In this document: positions 1 through 5,318 of the stretch, one piece after another
How positions within the stretch are numbered: the first letter of the stretch is position 1
How the letters are laid out: the number at the start of each line of letters is the position of its first letter
From: an uncultured Flavobacterium sp.
Lineage (GTDB): Bacteria > Bacteroidota > Bacteroidia > Flavobacteriales > Flavobacteriaceae
Reading direction: 5' to 3'
Assembly: GCA_946479395.1 (NCBI GenBank)
Contig: CAMLFV010000174.1
Span: forward strand, 1-5,318
DNA: 5,318 bases
Translations under genes and position numbers: made by a program
Notes under the pieces: model-generated
Seen by the model: only the letters and a program-made list of their open reading frames with translations
The model's database searches: none
Told to the model about the DNA's origin: nothing

Positions 1-116
1 TCTTTTACCAACTGTTCTGCAGTATAGGTATTATCGATATCTACATAGTTGTGCTGTTGGCTAAAACCTAAAAGACTTGACAGCAAAAACAGTATTAATA
101 AATATTTGTTTCTCAT
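1..116 (-). CDS. Secreted protein, N-terminal fragment (probable choice-of-anchor L domain protein)
   Basis: The gene runs off the left edge, and only 38 complete codons are visible, read from an ATG at 116-114. Residues 1-19 form a classic signal peptide: MRNK, then a Leu/Ile/Phe-rich core, then GFS. Cleavage is probable around Ser19/Gln20, with the Gln-rich mature start (QQHNY) common in secreted Flavobacteriaceae proteins. The mature part reads VDIDNTYTAEQLVK. The D-x-TYTxEQLV pattern resembles the opening of choice-of-anchor L domains, which in this group usually occur in proteins secreted by the type IX system. That assignment rests on memory of the family and on very few residues; the signal peptide is far more certain. 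The gene is divergent from folE and has no Shine-Dalgarno site (the bases before the ATG are TTAACTAACT on its strand). Confidence 0.7.
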   Translation of the reverse strand, partial: MRNKYLLILFLLSSLLGFSQQHNYVDIDNTYTAEQLVK

Positions 117-294
117 AGTTAGTTAATATAAATTTTATGAGTTAAATAAAGCATAAAAACGCTTTAAGTTTTAAAGAGCGAAATTTACATAAAATTAAGA
201 AACTATTAAGTTTTTTTTGTAAAAAAATTTAAACAAGCTAAACTTTAACACATATAGGTTATATGCACTTATATATATTAAGGACATAATAACA
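117..294. other. AT-rich divergent intergenic region
   Basis: This gap between the divergent secreted-protein gene and folE is strongly AT-rich, with A/T runs around 189-230 and an ATATATAT stretch near 271-279. It must carry the promoters of both directions. On the + strand a TTTG at 216-219 is followed about 20 bases later by AAACTTTA (240-247), a poor match to the Bacteroidota -33/-7 pair. I see no RNA gene, strong terminator or long repeat here. Confidence 0.5.
280..284 (+). promoter_or_regulatory. Shine-Dalgarno-like AAGGA before the 26-codon frame
   Basis: AAGGA is placed 10 bases before the ATG at 295. No comparable site precedes folE, cysS, yidD or the OmpA gene in this window. It is the main argument that the small frame is translated. 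Confidence 0.3.
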
Positions 295-375
295 ATGAAA
301 TTATTTATAAAAACGGTTTGTTTAGTGCTTTTCACTATATTTGCACCTTATTATTTTTTAAATAAATACTATTAA
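295..375 (+). CDS. Possible 26-residue membrane peptide upstream of folE
   Basis: This is a short reading frame, ATG at 295 to TAA at 373-375. The product starts MKLFIKTVCLVLFTIF, continues APYYFLNKYY, and is almost entirely one hydrophobic segment after two lysines. It could be a small inner-membrane peptide or a leader peptide. An AAGGA (280-284) lies 10 bases before the ATG, a reasonable Shine-Dalgarno site, which is unusual because the neighbouring genes lack one. Its stop lies 4 bases before the folE ATG, so translational coupling to folE is possible. I recognise no family. Short AT-rich frames of this kind also arise by chance, so conservation in relatives would have to decide whether it is real. 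Confidence 0.35.
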   Translation: MKLFIKTVCLVLFTIFAPYYFLNKYY

Positions 376-379
376 AATT

Positions 380-1051
380 ATGTGTAAATCAGACGCGTTA
401 CACGAAGATATCGGTGACAACCATATTGGAACAAGCGACTATACGCCGTTAAAAGCGGATGCTTTTTCTATTTCTGACGATGAAAAAATCGAATTAATCA
501 AAAAAGATGTCGAAAATATATTGAACACTTTGGGTATGGACCTAACAGACGACAGTCTAAAAGGTACTCCGAACCGTGTGGCTAAAATGTTTGTTAAGGA
601 AATTTTTGGCGGATTAAATCCTGCTAAAAAACCTTCATCATCTACCTTTGACAATAAATATAAGTATAACGAAATGCTTGTTGAAAAAAACATTGTGGTT
701 TATTCAACCTGCGAACATCACTTATTACCTATTGTTGGGCGTGCACATGTGGCATATATATCAAACGGAAAAGTAGTTGGTTTATCTAAAATGAACCGTA
801 TTGTAGATTACTACGCAAAACGTCCGCAGGTGCAAGAGCGTTTAACTATTCAGATTGTTGAAGAATTAAAACGCGTATTAGGAACCGAAGATGTTGCTTG
901 TGTAGTTGATGCCAAACATTTATGTGTAAATTCTCGTGGAATTCGCGATATTGAAAGTTCGACTGTTACAGCAGAGTTCAGCGGTGCTTTTAAAAACGAT
1001 GTTACCCGCAGAGAATTTTTAGACTACATTAAATTAGATACACAGTTTTAA
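380..1051 (+). CDS. folE: GTP cyclohydrolase I
   Basis: This cytoplasmic enzyme converts GTP to 7,8-dihydroneopterin triphosphate, the first step of tetrahydrofolate and pterin synthesis. The product has 223 residues, normal for the family. TPNRVAKMF (63-71) is the conserved N-terminal helix motif. CEHH (111-114) and HLC (180-182) supply the zinc and catalytic residues: by comparison with the E. coli enzyme, Cys111, His114 and Cys182 bind zinc, and His113 and His180 sit in the active site. GLSKMNRIVDYYAKRPQVQE (134-153) and SRGIRD (185-190) are further hallmarks. All key residues are present, so this is the zinc-dependent type IA enzyme and probably active. The ATG at 380 gives the short, variable N-terminus typical of Bacteroidota FolE (TPLKADAF follows). 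It has no Shine-Dalgarno site; the leader is TACTATTAAAATT. No terminator follows, so transcription may run into the downstream genes. Confidence 0.97.
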   Translation: MCKSDALHEDIGDNHIGTSDYTPLKADAFSISDDEKIELIKKDVENILNTLGMDLTDDSLKGTPNRVAKMFVKEIFGGLNPAKKPSSSTFDNKYKYNEMLVEKNIVVYSTCEHHLLPIVGRAHVAYISNGKVVGLSKMNRIVDYYAKRPQVQERLTIQIVEELKRVLGTEDVACVVDAKHLCVNSRGIRDIESSTVTAEFSGAFKNDVTRREFLDYIKLDTQF

Positions 1052-1057
1052 TTTAAT

Positions 1058-1097
1058 GTTTAATCGTTGATTTGTAGAATCGTTTAATTGTTTAAAA
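1058..1097 (+). repeat. Degenerate 8-bp tandem repeat, five units (GTTTAATC type), left flank
   Basis: Five adjoining octamers all begin with GT: GTTTAATC (1058), GTTGATTT (1066), GTAGAATC (1074), GTTTAATT (1082) and GTTTAAAA (1090). The array starts 6 bases after the folE stop, and its last base is the A of the ATG of the following four-helix-bundle gene. Similar octamers sit on the far side of that gene at 1471-1486. Units 2 and 3 are diverged, so the periodicity is clear but imperfect. Confidence 0.6.
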
Positions 1098-1467
1098 TGG
1101 GCTATGTATTTTCGTTTGAGAAATTAGAAGTTTGGCAAAATGCTAAAAACCTTACCATTTTTGTTTACAATATAACGAAGCTATTTCCTGTTAATGAACA
1201 ATATGGTATTACCTCTCAAATTAAAAGAAGTACATCATCAATTGCAACTATTATAGCAGAAGGCACATCAAGAGTACACCTACTGACAAATCGCGCTTTT
1301 TAACAATTGCTTATTCATCTGCAATGAAAACATTAAATCATTTAATAATAGCAAAAGAACTAAATTATTTATCAGAAGAAAATTATATTATTTGCAGACA
1401 AGAGATTGAAAAAATCTGCAATCAGATAAACAATCTGAAAAAATATTTTATCTCTCAAAACAAATAA
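1097..1467 (+). pseudogene. Four-helix-bundle protein (23S rRNA intervening-sequence family), frameshifted
   Basis: The first frame begins at ATG 1097 (MGYVFSFEKLEVWQNAK) and shows the family signature: F-E-K-L-E-V-W, then YGITSQIKRSTSSIA and IAEGTSR. It then runs off into unrelated residues and stops at 1301-1303. The rest of the family pattern continues in another frame from about 1273: STPTDKSRFLTIAYSSAM, then LNHLIIAKELNYLSEENY, ending with TAA at 1465-1467. One missing base near 1271-1274 (AAGAG where AAGAAG would fit) explains the break. Restoring it gives about 123 residues, normal for these proteins. Members are known from insertions within 23S rRNA genes and as stand-alone genes; their biochemical role is not established. 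The codons after the break still encode good family sequence, so the lesion is recent or a sequencing error. A TTG at 1088 opens the frame slightly earlier, but family alignment favours 1097. Tandem octamers flank the gene on both sides. Confidence 0.85.
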
Positions 1468-1470
1468 ACG

Positions 1471-1486
1471 GTTTAACAGTTAAACA
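1471..1486 (+). repeat. 8-bp repeat, two units (GTTTAACA, GTTAAACA), right flank
   Basis: Two octamers at 1471 and 1479 match the GTTTAAnn type seen at 1058-1097 on the other side of the four-helix-bundle gene. Bases 1471-1485 also form a perfect 7-bp inverted repeat with a single A at the centre (GTTTAAC, A, GTTAAAC). The block ends 4 bases before the cysS start codon and so occupies its ribosome-binding region. Confidence 0.5.
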
Positions 1487-1490
1487 ACCT

Positions 1491-2957
1491 ATGAAATCAA
1501 ACCTAAAAATATACAATTCCTTAACGGGAGAGAAAGAACTTTTTAAACCTTTACACGAAGATAAAGTTGGTATGTACGTTTGCGGACCTACTGTTTACAG
1601 CAACGTGCATTTGGGAAATGTACGTACGTTTCTTTCGTTTGATTTTATTTTCAGAAGTCTTCAGTATTTAGGTTTTAAAGTGCGTTATGTACGAAACATT
1701 ACCGATGCCGGACATTTAACCGATGATGGCGATGTAAACAACGACCGTTTTGTAAAACAATCTCGTTTAGAGAAGTTGGAACCAATGGAAATTGTTCAGA
1801 AATATACGGTTGACTTTCATAACGTATTAAAGTTGTTCAACCTGCTTCCTCCTACTATCGAACCAACTGCGACTGGTCATATTATCGAACAGTTAGAACT
1901 TACCCAGAAGCTAATCGACAAAGGTTTTGCTTATGAAAGTAACGGTTCTGTTTACTTTGATGTGTTGGAATACAATAAACGTGGTTTGAATTACGGGGAA
2001 CTTTCGCGCAGAAATATCGAAGAATTGTTTGAAAACACTCGCGATTTAGACGGACAAAACGAAAAGAAAAATCCGCAGGATTTTGCGTTGTGGAAAAAAG
2101 CTTCTCCGCAACACATCATGCGTTGGTCATCTCCGTGGGGCGATGGTTTTCCGGGCTGGCATTTAGAATGTACCGCAATGAGCACAAAATATTTGGGCGA
2201 TCAGTTTGATATTCACGGCGGTGGAATGGATTTAAAATTCCCTCACCACGAATGTGAAATCGCACAAGGAAAAGCTTGCAACGGCACATCACCTGTTCGT
2301 TATTGGATGCACGCAAATATGCTAACCATGAACGGGCAACGTATGAGTAAATCTACCGGAAACTACATTTTACCAATGCAGTTAATCACTGGTGAAAACG
2401 ATTTCTTTGAAAAACCTTTTACGCCGGGTGTATTACGTTTCTGTTTTTTACAAGCACATTACCGCAGCGTTTTAGATATATCGAACGAAGCAATGCTGGC
2501 GTCTGAAAAAGGTTTTGATCGATTAATGGATGCTATAAAATCACTTGCAGATTTAAACACGTCGGCAACATCAACCTTAAATGTATCCGAATGGAAACAG
2601 AAATGTTTAGATGCTTTATTAGATGATTTTAATAGTCCGATTTTAATTGCAACGATTTTTGAAGCAGTTAAATTCATTAATTCAGTTAAAGAAAACAAAG
2701 CAACCATTTCGGCAGCCGATTTAGATCTTTTAAAAGAAACATTAAACGCTTTGGTTTTTGATGTGTTGGGATTATACGCAAGTGAAAATACCAACAACAA
2801 CACTAAATTAGAAGAAGTTGTAAATATGTTAATCAACATGCGCAATTTGGCACGTGCAAACAAAGATTTCGCCCAGTCAGATTTAATTCGCAACCAATTG
2901 GCAGCAATCGGTATCGAACTAAAAGACGGAAAAGACGGCACAACTTTTACCCTATAA
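1491..2957 (+). CDS. cysS: Cysteinyl-tRNA synthetase
   Basis: This cytoplasmic class I aminoacyl-tRNA synthetase joins cysteine to tRNA-Cys. The product has 488 residues, normal for the family. [19 protein letters not shown] (29-47) contains the HIGH-type motif as HLGN (40-43). The KMSKS loop is RMSKS (284-288), followed by TGN. Four zinc ligands that select cysteine line up with E. coli C28, C209, H234 and E238: Cys31, Cys227 (in WHLECTAMS), His252 and Glu256 (in FPHHECE). [12 protein letters not shown] (243-254) is another hallmark. The C-terminal part (about 340-488) matches the helical tRNA-binding region, including DDFNSP (378-383) and a family-typical [14 protein letters not shown] (451-464). 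The ATG at 1491 gives the usual N-terminus ([12 protein letters not shown]). It lies 23 bases after the broken four-helix-bundle gene, has no Shine-Dalgarno site, and is followed by a strong terminator. Confidence 0.98.
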   Translation: MKSNLKIYNSLTGEKELFKPLHEDKVGMYVCGPTVYSNVHLGNVRTFLSFDFIFRSLQYLGFKVRYVRNITDAGHLTDDGDVNNDRFVKQSRLEKLEPMEIVQKYTVDFHNVLKLFNLLPPTIEPTATGHIIEQLELTQKLIDKGFAYESNGSVYFDVLEYNKRGLNYGELSRRNIEELFENTRDLDGQNEKKNPQDFALWKKASPQHIMRWSSPWGDGFPGWHLECTAMSTKYLGDQFDIHGGGMDLKFPHHECEIAQGKACNGTSPVRYWMHANMLTMNGQRMSKSTGNYILPMQLITGENDFFEKPFTPGVLRFCFLQAHYRSVLDISNEAMLASEKGFDRLMDAIKSLADLNTSATSTLNVSEWKQKCLDALLDDFNSPILIATIFEAVKFINSVKENKATISAADLDLLKETLNALVFDVLGLYASENTNNNTKLEEVVNMLINMRNLARANKDFAQSDLIRNQLAAIGIELKDGKDGTTFTL

Positions 2958-2965
2958 TTTTTTAC

Positions 2966-2997
2966 AAAAAAGAGCTACTTAAACGGTAGCTTTTTTT
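2966..2997 (+). terminator. Rho-independent terminator after cysS
   Basis: A stem of AGCTAC (2973-2978) pairs with GTAGCT (2986-2991) around a 7-base loop, followed by a run of T to 2997. A preceding A-run can pair with the T-run, so it may also work on the opposite strand. It begins a few bases after the cysS stop and separates cysS from yidD. Confidence 0.85.
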
Positions 2998-3004
2998 ATC
3001 TTTG
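2997..3004 (+). promoter_or_regulatory. Bacteroidota -7 promoter element (TATCTTTG) for yidD-lgt
   Basis: TATCTTTG matches the Bacteroidota -7 consensus TAnnTTTG exactly. It overlaps the last T of the cysS terminator T-tract. Only 6 bases separate it from the yidD ATG at 3011, so transcription would start at or next to the start codon. No convincing -33 TTTG is present at the usual distance, since the terminator stem occupies that place. Confidence 0.5.
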
Positions 3005-3010
3005 ATACTT

Positions 3011-3241
3011 ATGGAACAACTCAAAAAAATCTTAATTTTTCCCTTTGTTGTACTAATACGTTTTTATCAGCTGGTAATTTCGCCCTTAACGCCGCCATCG
3101 TGCAGGTTCACTCCTACATGTTCGCATTATACGTTAGAAGCGCTAAAAAAATACGGCTTGTTTAAAGGCAGCTGGTTAGGTATAAAACGCATTGCAAAAT
3201 GTCGTCCGTGGGGAAAATCGGGTTACGATCCTGTTCCTTAA
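3011..3241 (+). CDS. yidD: Membrane protein insertion efficiency factor YidD
   Basis: This small, membrane-associated protein is known to help YidC-dependent insertion of inner-membrane proteins. The product has 76 residues, in the family's usual range. An amphipathic or hydrophobic N-terminal segment ([20 protein letters not shown]) is followed by the family core: [19 protein letters not shown] (23-41), then [21 protein letters not shown] (44-64), [12 protein letters not shown] (65-76). Cys31, Cys37 and Cys64 are the conserved cysteines. The ATG at 3011 is chosen over an upstream TTG at 3002 because that TTG lies within the promoter element and the family starts near here. In many bacteria yidD sits with rnpA and yidC; here it leads a two-gene unit with lgt, 19 bases downstream. 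It has no Shine-Dalgarno site, consistent with a leaderless or near-leaderless transcript. Confidence 0.95.
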   Translation: MEQLKKILIFPFVVLIRFYQLVISPLTPPSCRFTPTCSHYTLEALKKYGLFKGSWLGIKRIAKCRPWGKSGYDPVP

Positions 3242-3260
3242 AAAACTAAAAATATTTAAT

Positions 3261-4181
3261 ATGATCTGGAATCCTTCCGAAGGAATTACCATTGGTAGTT
3301 TTACCTTACGTTTTTACAGCCTAATGTTTGTTATTGCATTTGCATTGGGTTATTATATCATGAAAAAAGTGTATGAACGCGAAAACCGTTCGCAAGATGA
3401 ATTAGACAAACTTTTCTTTTACACTTTTATTGCCACTTTATTAGGTGCACGCTTAGGTCACGTTTTCTTTTACGATTGGGATTATTATCAAAATAACTTA
3501 TCCGAAATCTTATTACCGTTTAAATTAAATCCTTTTGAATTTACCGGTTTTTCAGGGTTAGCAAGTCATGGAGCGGCAATAGGAATTATTTTAGCAATGA
3601 TTTTTTATAGCAGAATGATTAAAAAACCGTTGTTATGGATTTTAGACCGTGTGGTTTTATCGATAACTATTGGCGGTGTTTTTGTTCGATTTGGAAACTT
3701 TTTCAATTCAGAAATTTATGGTCATATTGCTGATAAATCTTTCCCTTTCGGAGTAAAATTTATTCGTGAAGATGAATTTTGGCAATCGAACAATTTAATG
3801 GGAATTACGCAAGCTGCCAATAAAAATGAAGCTTACAAACTGATAGAAACCGATCCCAGATTTTCAACAATTTTAGAAGCTATTCCATTTCGTCATCCAA
3901 CCCAATTATACGAAGCATTTGGATACGTAGTTTTATTCATTGTTTTAATGTTTATGTACTGGAAAACCGATGCACGTAATTATTTAGGAAAAATTTTCGG
4001 AGTGTTTTTAGTTTTCTTATGGCTGATTCGATTTGTAGTTGAATACGTTAAAGAAAGCCAGGGCGGATTTGAATCTTCATTAGGATTATTATCAACCGGT
4101 CAGTGGTTAAGTATTCCGTTTATCATTGCCGGAATTTACATTTGGGCAACTGCCAAAAACAGACCCGTAACAAATATATAA
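3261..4181 (+). CDS. lgt: Prolipoprotein diacylglyceryl transferase
   Basis: This inner-membrane enzyme moves a diacylglyceryl group from phosphatidylglycerol to the lipobox cysteine of prolipoproteins, the first step of lipoprotein maturation. The product has 306 residues with about seven hydrophobic segments (near 12-34, 52-70, 98-118, 126-145, 220-235, 245-262 and 282-298). LGARLGHVFFYD (61-72), SHGAAIGI (102-109), VRFGNFFNSEIYG (142-154), HPTQLYEAF (212-220) and R257-x3-E261 are family motifs. His103, Arg143, Asn146, Glu151 and Gly154 fall at the same numbers as functionally important residues of E. coli Lgt. Where E. coli has HGG, this protein has HGA, and the first Gly of the GRxxNFxN signature is Val. 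A region around 165-208 carries an extra loop that I recall from other Bacteroidota Lgt proteins. The start ATG at 3261 is clear; an earlier in-frame ATG at 3192 lies inside yidD and would add 23 residues foreign to the family. Confidence 0.97.
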   Translation: MIWNPSEGITIGSFTLRFYSLMFVIAFALGYYIMKKVYERENRSQDELDKLFFYTFIATLLGARLGHVFFYDWDYYQNNLSEILLPFKLNPFEFTGFSGLASHGAAIGIILAMIFYSRMIKKPLLWILDRVVLSITIGGVFVRFGNFFNSEIYGHIADKSFPFGVKFIREDEFWQSNNLMGITQAANKNEAYKLIETDPRFSTILEAIPFRHPTQLYEAFGYVVLFIVLMFMYWKTDARNYLGKIFGVFLVFLWLIRFVVEYVKESQGGFESSLGLLSTGQWLSIPFIIAGIYIWATAKNRPVTNI

Positions 4182-4185
4182 CACA

Positions 4186-4213
4186 AAAATTCCTGAAAAT
4201 TCAGGAGTTTTTT
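4186..4213 (+). terminator. Rho-independent terminator after lgt
   Basis: TCCTGA (4191-4196) pairs with TCAGGA (4201-4206) around an AAAT loop, followed by G and six T. It starts about 10 bases after the lgt stop and ends the yidD-lgt unit. Confidence 0.8.
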
Positions 4214-4224
4214 ATTGAAATTCG

Positions 4225-4232
4225 TATCTTTA
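4225..4232 (+). promoter_or_regulatory. -7 promoter element (TATCTTTA) for the OmpA lipoprotein gene
   Basis: TATCTTTA matches TAnnTTTG at all but the last base and sits 12 bases beyond the lgt terminator T-run. It would start transcription near 4238-4240, leaving a leader of under 20 bases rich in A (AAAAAGATAAACT). No -33 TTTG is found at the proper distance. Confidence 0.4.
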
Positions 4233-4256
4233 TAGGAATTGTTAAAAAGATAAACT

Positions 4257-5123
4257 ATGAGAAAAAGAATTTTAATTCCCGTAATTCTTTTAGGAACCAT
4301 TGGTTTAACAAGTTGCGTTTCTAAAAAAAAGTATGAAGGTTTGCAGGCAAACTATACCAAACTTCAAGACGATTATAAAGGATTGGGACAACGTTTTCAT
4401 CAATCCGAAGTTGATTTAAGCTCGTGCAATTCCCGTGTAAAAAGCTTAGAAGATATGTTGGCACAAGAACGCTCTTCTAACGATGCCCTAAAGAAAACGT
4501 TGGAATCTTTACAAGGGTCTTTAGACAAAAGTATCACTCAAGGTAACGTGAATATTTCTAAATTGGTCGATGAGATCAATGCAAGTAACAAGTATATTCA
4601 ACATTTGGTGAATACCAAAAACAAAAGTGATTCTTTAAATGTAGTACTAACCAACAACCTAACTCGTTCATTAAGTCGCGAAGAATTGCGCGATGTTGAT
4701 GTTCAGGTTTTAAAAGGTGTGGTTTATATTTCGCTGGCTGATAATATGCTGTATAAATCAGGAAGTTACGAAATATCCGACCGTGCAAGCGAAACCTTGA
4801 GCAAAGTTGCAAAAATCATCAACGATTATAAAGATTACGATGTATTGATTGAAGGTAACACCGACAATGTGCCTATTAAGCGCGAAAACATTCGCAACAA
4901 CTGGGATTTAAGTTCATTGAGAGCTTCATCTGTGGTGCAGGCATTACAAAATCAATATGGTGTAAACCCAAAACGTTTAACAGCGGGTGGTCGCGGAGAG
5001 TATAACCCAATTGCGGACAATAGTACCGATGCCGGTAGAACCAAAAACCGTAGAACACAAATTATCATTACTCCAAAATTAGATGAGTTTATGGATTTGA
5101 TCGATCAGGCTCCAGAGAAATAA
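4257..5123 (+). CDS. OmpA-family peptidoglycan-binding lipoprotein
   Basis: This is probably a periplasmic lipoprotein that tethers a membrane to peptidoglycan. The product has 288 residues. MRKRILIPVILLGTIG is a lipoprotein signal ending in lipobox LTSC, with Cys20 as the lipidation site. The next residues are VSKKK, with no acidic cluster, so the flavobacterial surface-export signal for lipoproteins appears absent. Residues about 25-95 look like coiled coil (YEGLQANYTKLQDDY and similar heptads). The OmpA/MotB domain covers about 150-275: EGNTDNVPI (199-207), NNWDLSSLRASSV (214-226), LTAGGRGEYNPIADN (241-255), KNRRTQI (263-269). Asp203 and Arg222 match the residues that grip diaminopimelate in OmpA; the gap between them is four residues longer than in classic OmpA and resembles MotB-type domains. 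It lies directly after lgt, the enzyme that would lipidate it, but behind its own terminator and promoter. No beta-barrel is present, so it is not a true OmpA porin. Confidence 0.93.
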   Translation: MRKRILIPVILLGTIGLTSCVSKKKYEGLQANYTKLQDDYKGLGQRFHQSEVDLSSCNSRVKSLEDMLAQERSSNDALKKTLESLQGSLDKSITQGNVNISKLVDEINASNKYIQHLVNTKNKSDSLNVVLTNNLTRSLSREELRDVDVQVLKGVVYISLADNMLYKSGSYEISDRASETLSKVAKIINDYKDYDVLIEGNTDNVPIKRENIRNNWDLSSLRASSVVQALQNQYGVNPKRLTAGGRGEYNPIADNSTDAGRTKNRRTQIIITPKLDEFMDLIDQAPEK

Positions 5124-5164
5124 AAACAGAAAAGTCAAGTTTAAAGCTTGACTTTTCTGTTTTT
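5122..5164 (+). terminator. Long perfect-stem terminator after the OmpA gene
   Basis: A 17-18 bp perfect stem (AAAACAGAAAAGTCAAG from 5123 pairing with its complement ending at 5163) closes a 7-base loop (5140-5146). The left arm begins inside the stop codon. The A-rich left arm and T-rich right arm suggest it can terminate in both directions. Confidence 0.85.
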
Positions 5165-5204
5165 ATTAACATTTGATTCGATTATTTTTTCGCACATTCG
5201 TTGC

Positions 5205-5318
5205 ATGAAAATAAAACGAAAAAAATTAATGACAGGTACGCTTATATTTATTGGGCTTATAATTGTAGGCACTCTTATTTTTCTGCAACATCCATTGTTC
5301 GGAAAACAACCTTCGGGC
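5205..5318 (+). CDS. Membrane-anchored protein, N-terminal fragment (probable metallo-beta-lactamase-fold hydrolase)
   Basis: The gene starts at ATG 5205 and runs off the right edge after exactly 38 codons. A positive N-terminus (MKIKRKK) is followed by one hydrophobic segment (about residues 9-27), which suggests an N-terminal membrane anchor or uncleaved signal. The next residues, QHPLFGKQPSG (28-38), resemble the P-x-FG-x-x-PSG motif that precedes the catalytic domain in a Bacteroidota group of UlaG/NAPE-PLD-like metallo-beta-lactamase-fold hydrolases. That assignment is from memory of the family and from only about ten residues; no catalytic motif is in view. Its ATG is about 40 bases beyond the preceding terminator, so it is likely transcribed separately. 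No Shine-Dalgarno site is seen. Confidence 0.65.
   Translation, partial: MKIKRKKLMTGTLIFIGLIIVGTLIFLQHPLFGKQPSG

Noticed and set aside
147..155. Minus-strand -7 element TATGCTTTA for the secreted-protein gene
   Set aside because: The TTT is shifted by one base relative to TAnnTTTG and no -33 box is found at the right distance.
160..180. Imperfect inverted repeat (CGCTTTAA, GTT, TTAAAGAGCG)
   Set aside because: A two-base bulge, a 3-base loop and no T-tract on either strand make it a weak hairpin, and it does not follow a gene end.
216..247. Promoter for the folE unit (TTTG, about 20 bases, AAACTTTA)
   Set aside because: The -7 part has two mismatches to TAnnTTTG, and the region is so A/T-rich that such partial matches are expected by chance.
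1265..1303. Programmed ribosomal frameshift in the four-helix-bundle gene
   Set aside because: No slippery heptamer or downstream stem is seen at the junction (ACATCAAGAGTACACC), and stand-alone members of the family are not known to need one. A simple base loss is the plainer explanation.
2459..2941. Minus-strand open frame of 160 codons inside cysS
   Set aside because: It lies opposite a fully supported cysS coding region, shows no recognisable domain, and such frames are common opposite real genes in this codon usage.
3192..3260. Earlier lgt start at ATG 3192
   Set aside because: It would overlap the conserved C-terminus of yidD and add 23 residues not seen in Lgt, whose N-terminus begins at MIWNPSEG.
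4103..4324. Plus-strand open frame of 73 codons spanning the lgt end and OmpA start
   Set aside because: It runs through the lgt terminator and overlaps two certain genes in another frame; the product is low-complexity and Lys/Asn/Ile-rich.

Overview
The window looks like a chromosomal segment of an AT-rich member of the Flavobacteriaceae (Bacteroidota). The clues are the protein families, the lack of Shine-Dalgarno sites before most genes, A/T-rich leaders, and -7 promoter elements of the Bacteroidota type (TAnnTTTG). The genus cannot be fixed from the sequence alone; Flavobacterium, Myroides and relatives fit equally well. Nearly all genes are on the + strand; one partial gene at the left edge runs the other way.

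Layout: (1) 1-116, minus strand, the N-terminus of a secreted protein, probably of the choice-of-anchor L type. (2) 117-379, a very AT-rich divergent intergenic region that holds a possible 26-codon membrane peptide (295-375). (3) 380-1051, folE, GTP cyclohydrolase I. (4) 1058-1486, a four-helix-bundle gene (the 23S rRNA intervening-sequence protein family) broken by a one-base frameshift and bracketed by degenerate 8-bp tandem repeats of the form GTTTAAnn. (5) 1491-2957, cysS, cysteinyl-tRNA synthetase, followed by a strong terminator. (6) 3011-4181, yidD and lgt, 19 nt apart, followed by a terminator. (7) 4257-5123, an OmpA-family lipoprotein, followed by a long perfect-stem terminator. (8) 5205 to the right edge, the start of a membrane-anchored protein that probably belongs to a metallo-beta-lactamase-fold hydrolase family.

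The left half is housekeeping (folate/pterin synthesis and tRNA charging). The right half concerns the envelope: YidD assists membrane protein insertion, Lgt lipidates prolipoproteins, and the next gene encodes a lipoprotein that would be a substrate of Lgt. Terminators lie after cysS, lgt and the OmpA gene, so the likely transcription units are folE to cysS, yidD-lgt, the OmpA lipoprotein alone, and the last gene.

No clear new multi-gene system is visible. The least ordinary feature is the repeat-flanked, frameshifted four-helix-bundle gene between folE and cysS, which looks like a small inserted module. Second is the way terminator T-tracts run straight into -7 promoter elements, which would make the yidD transcript leaderless or nearly so.
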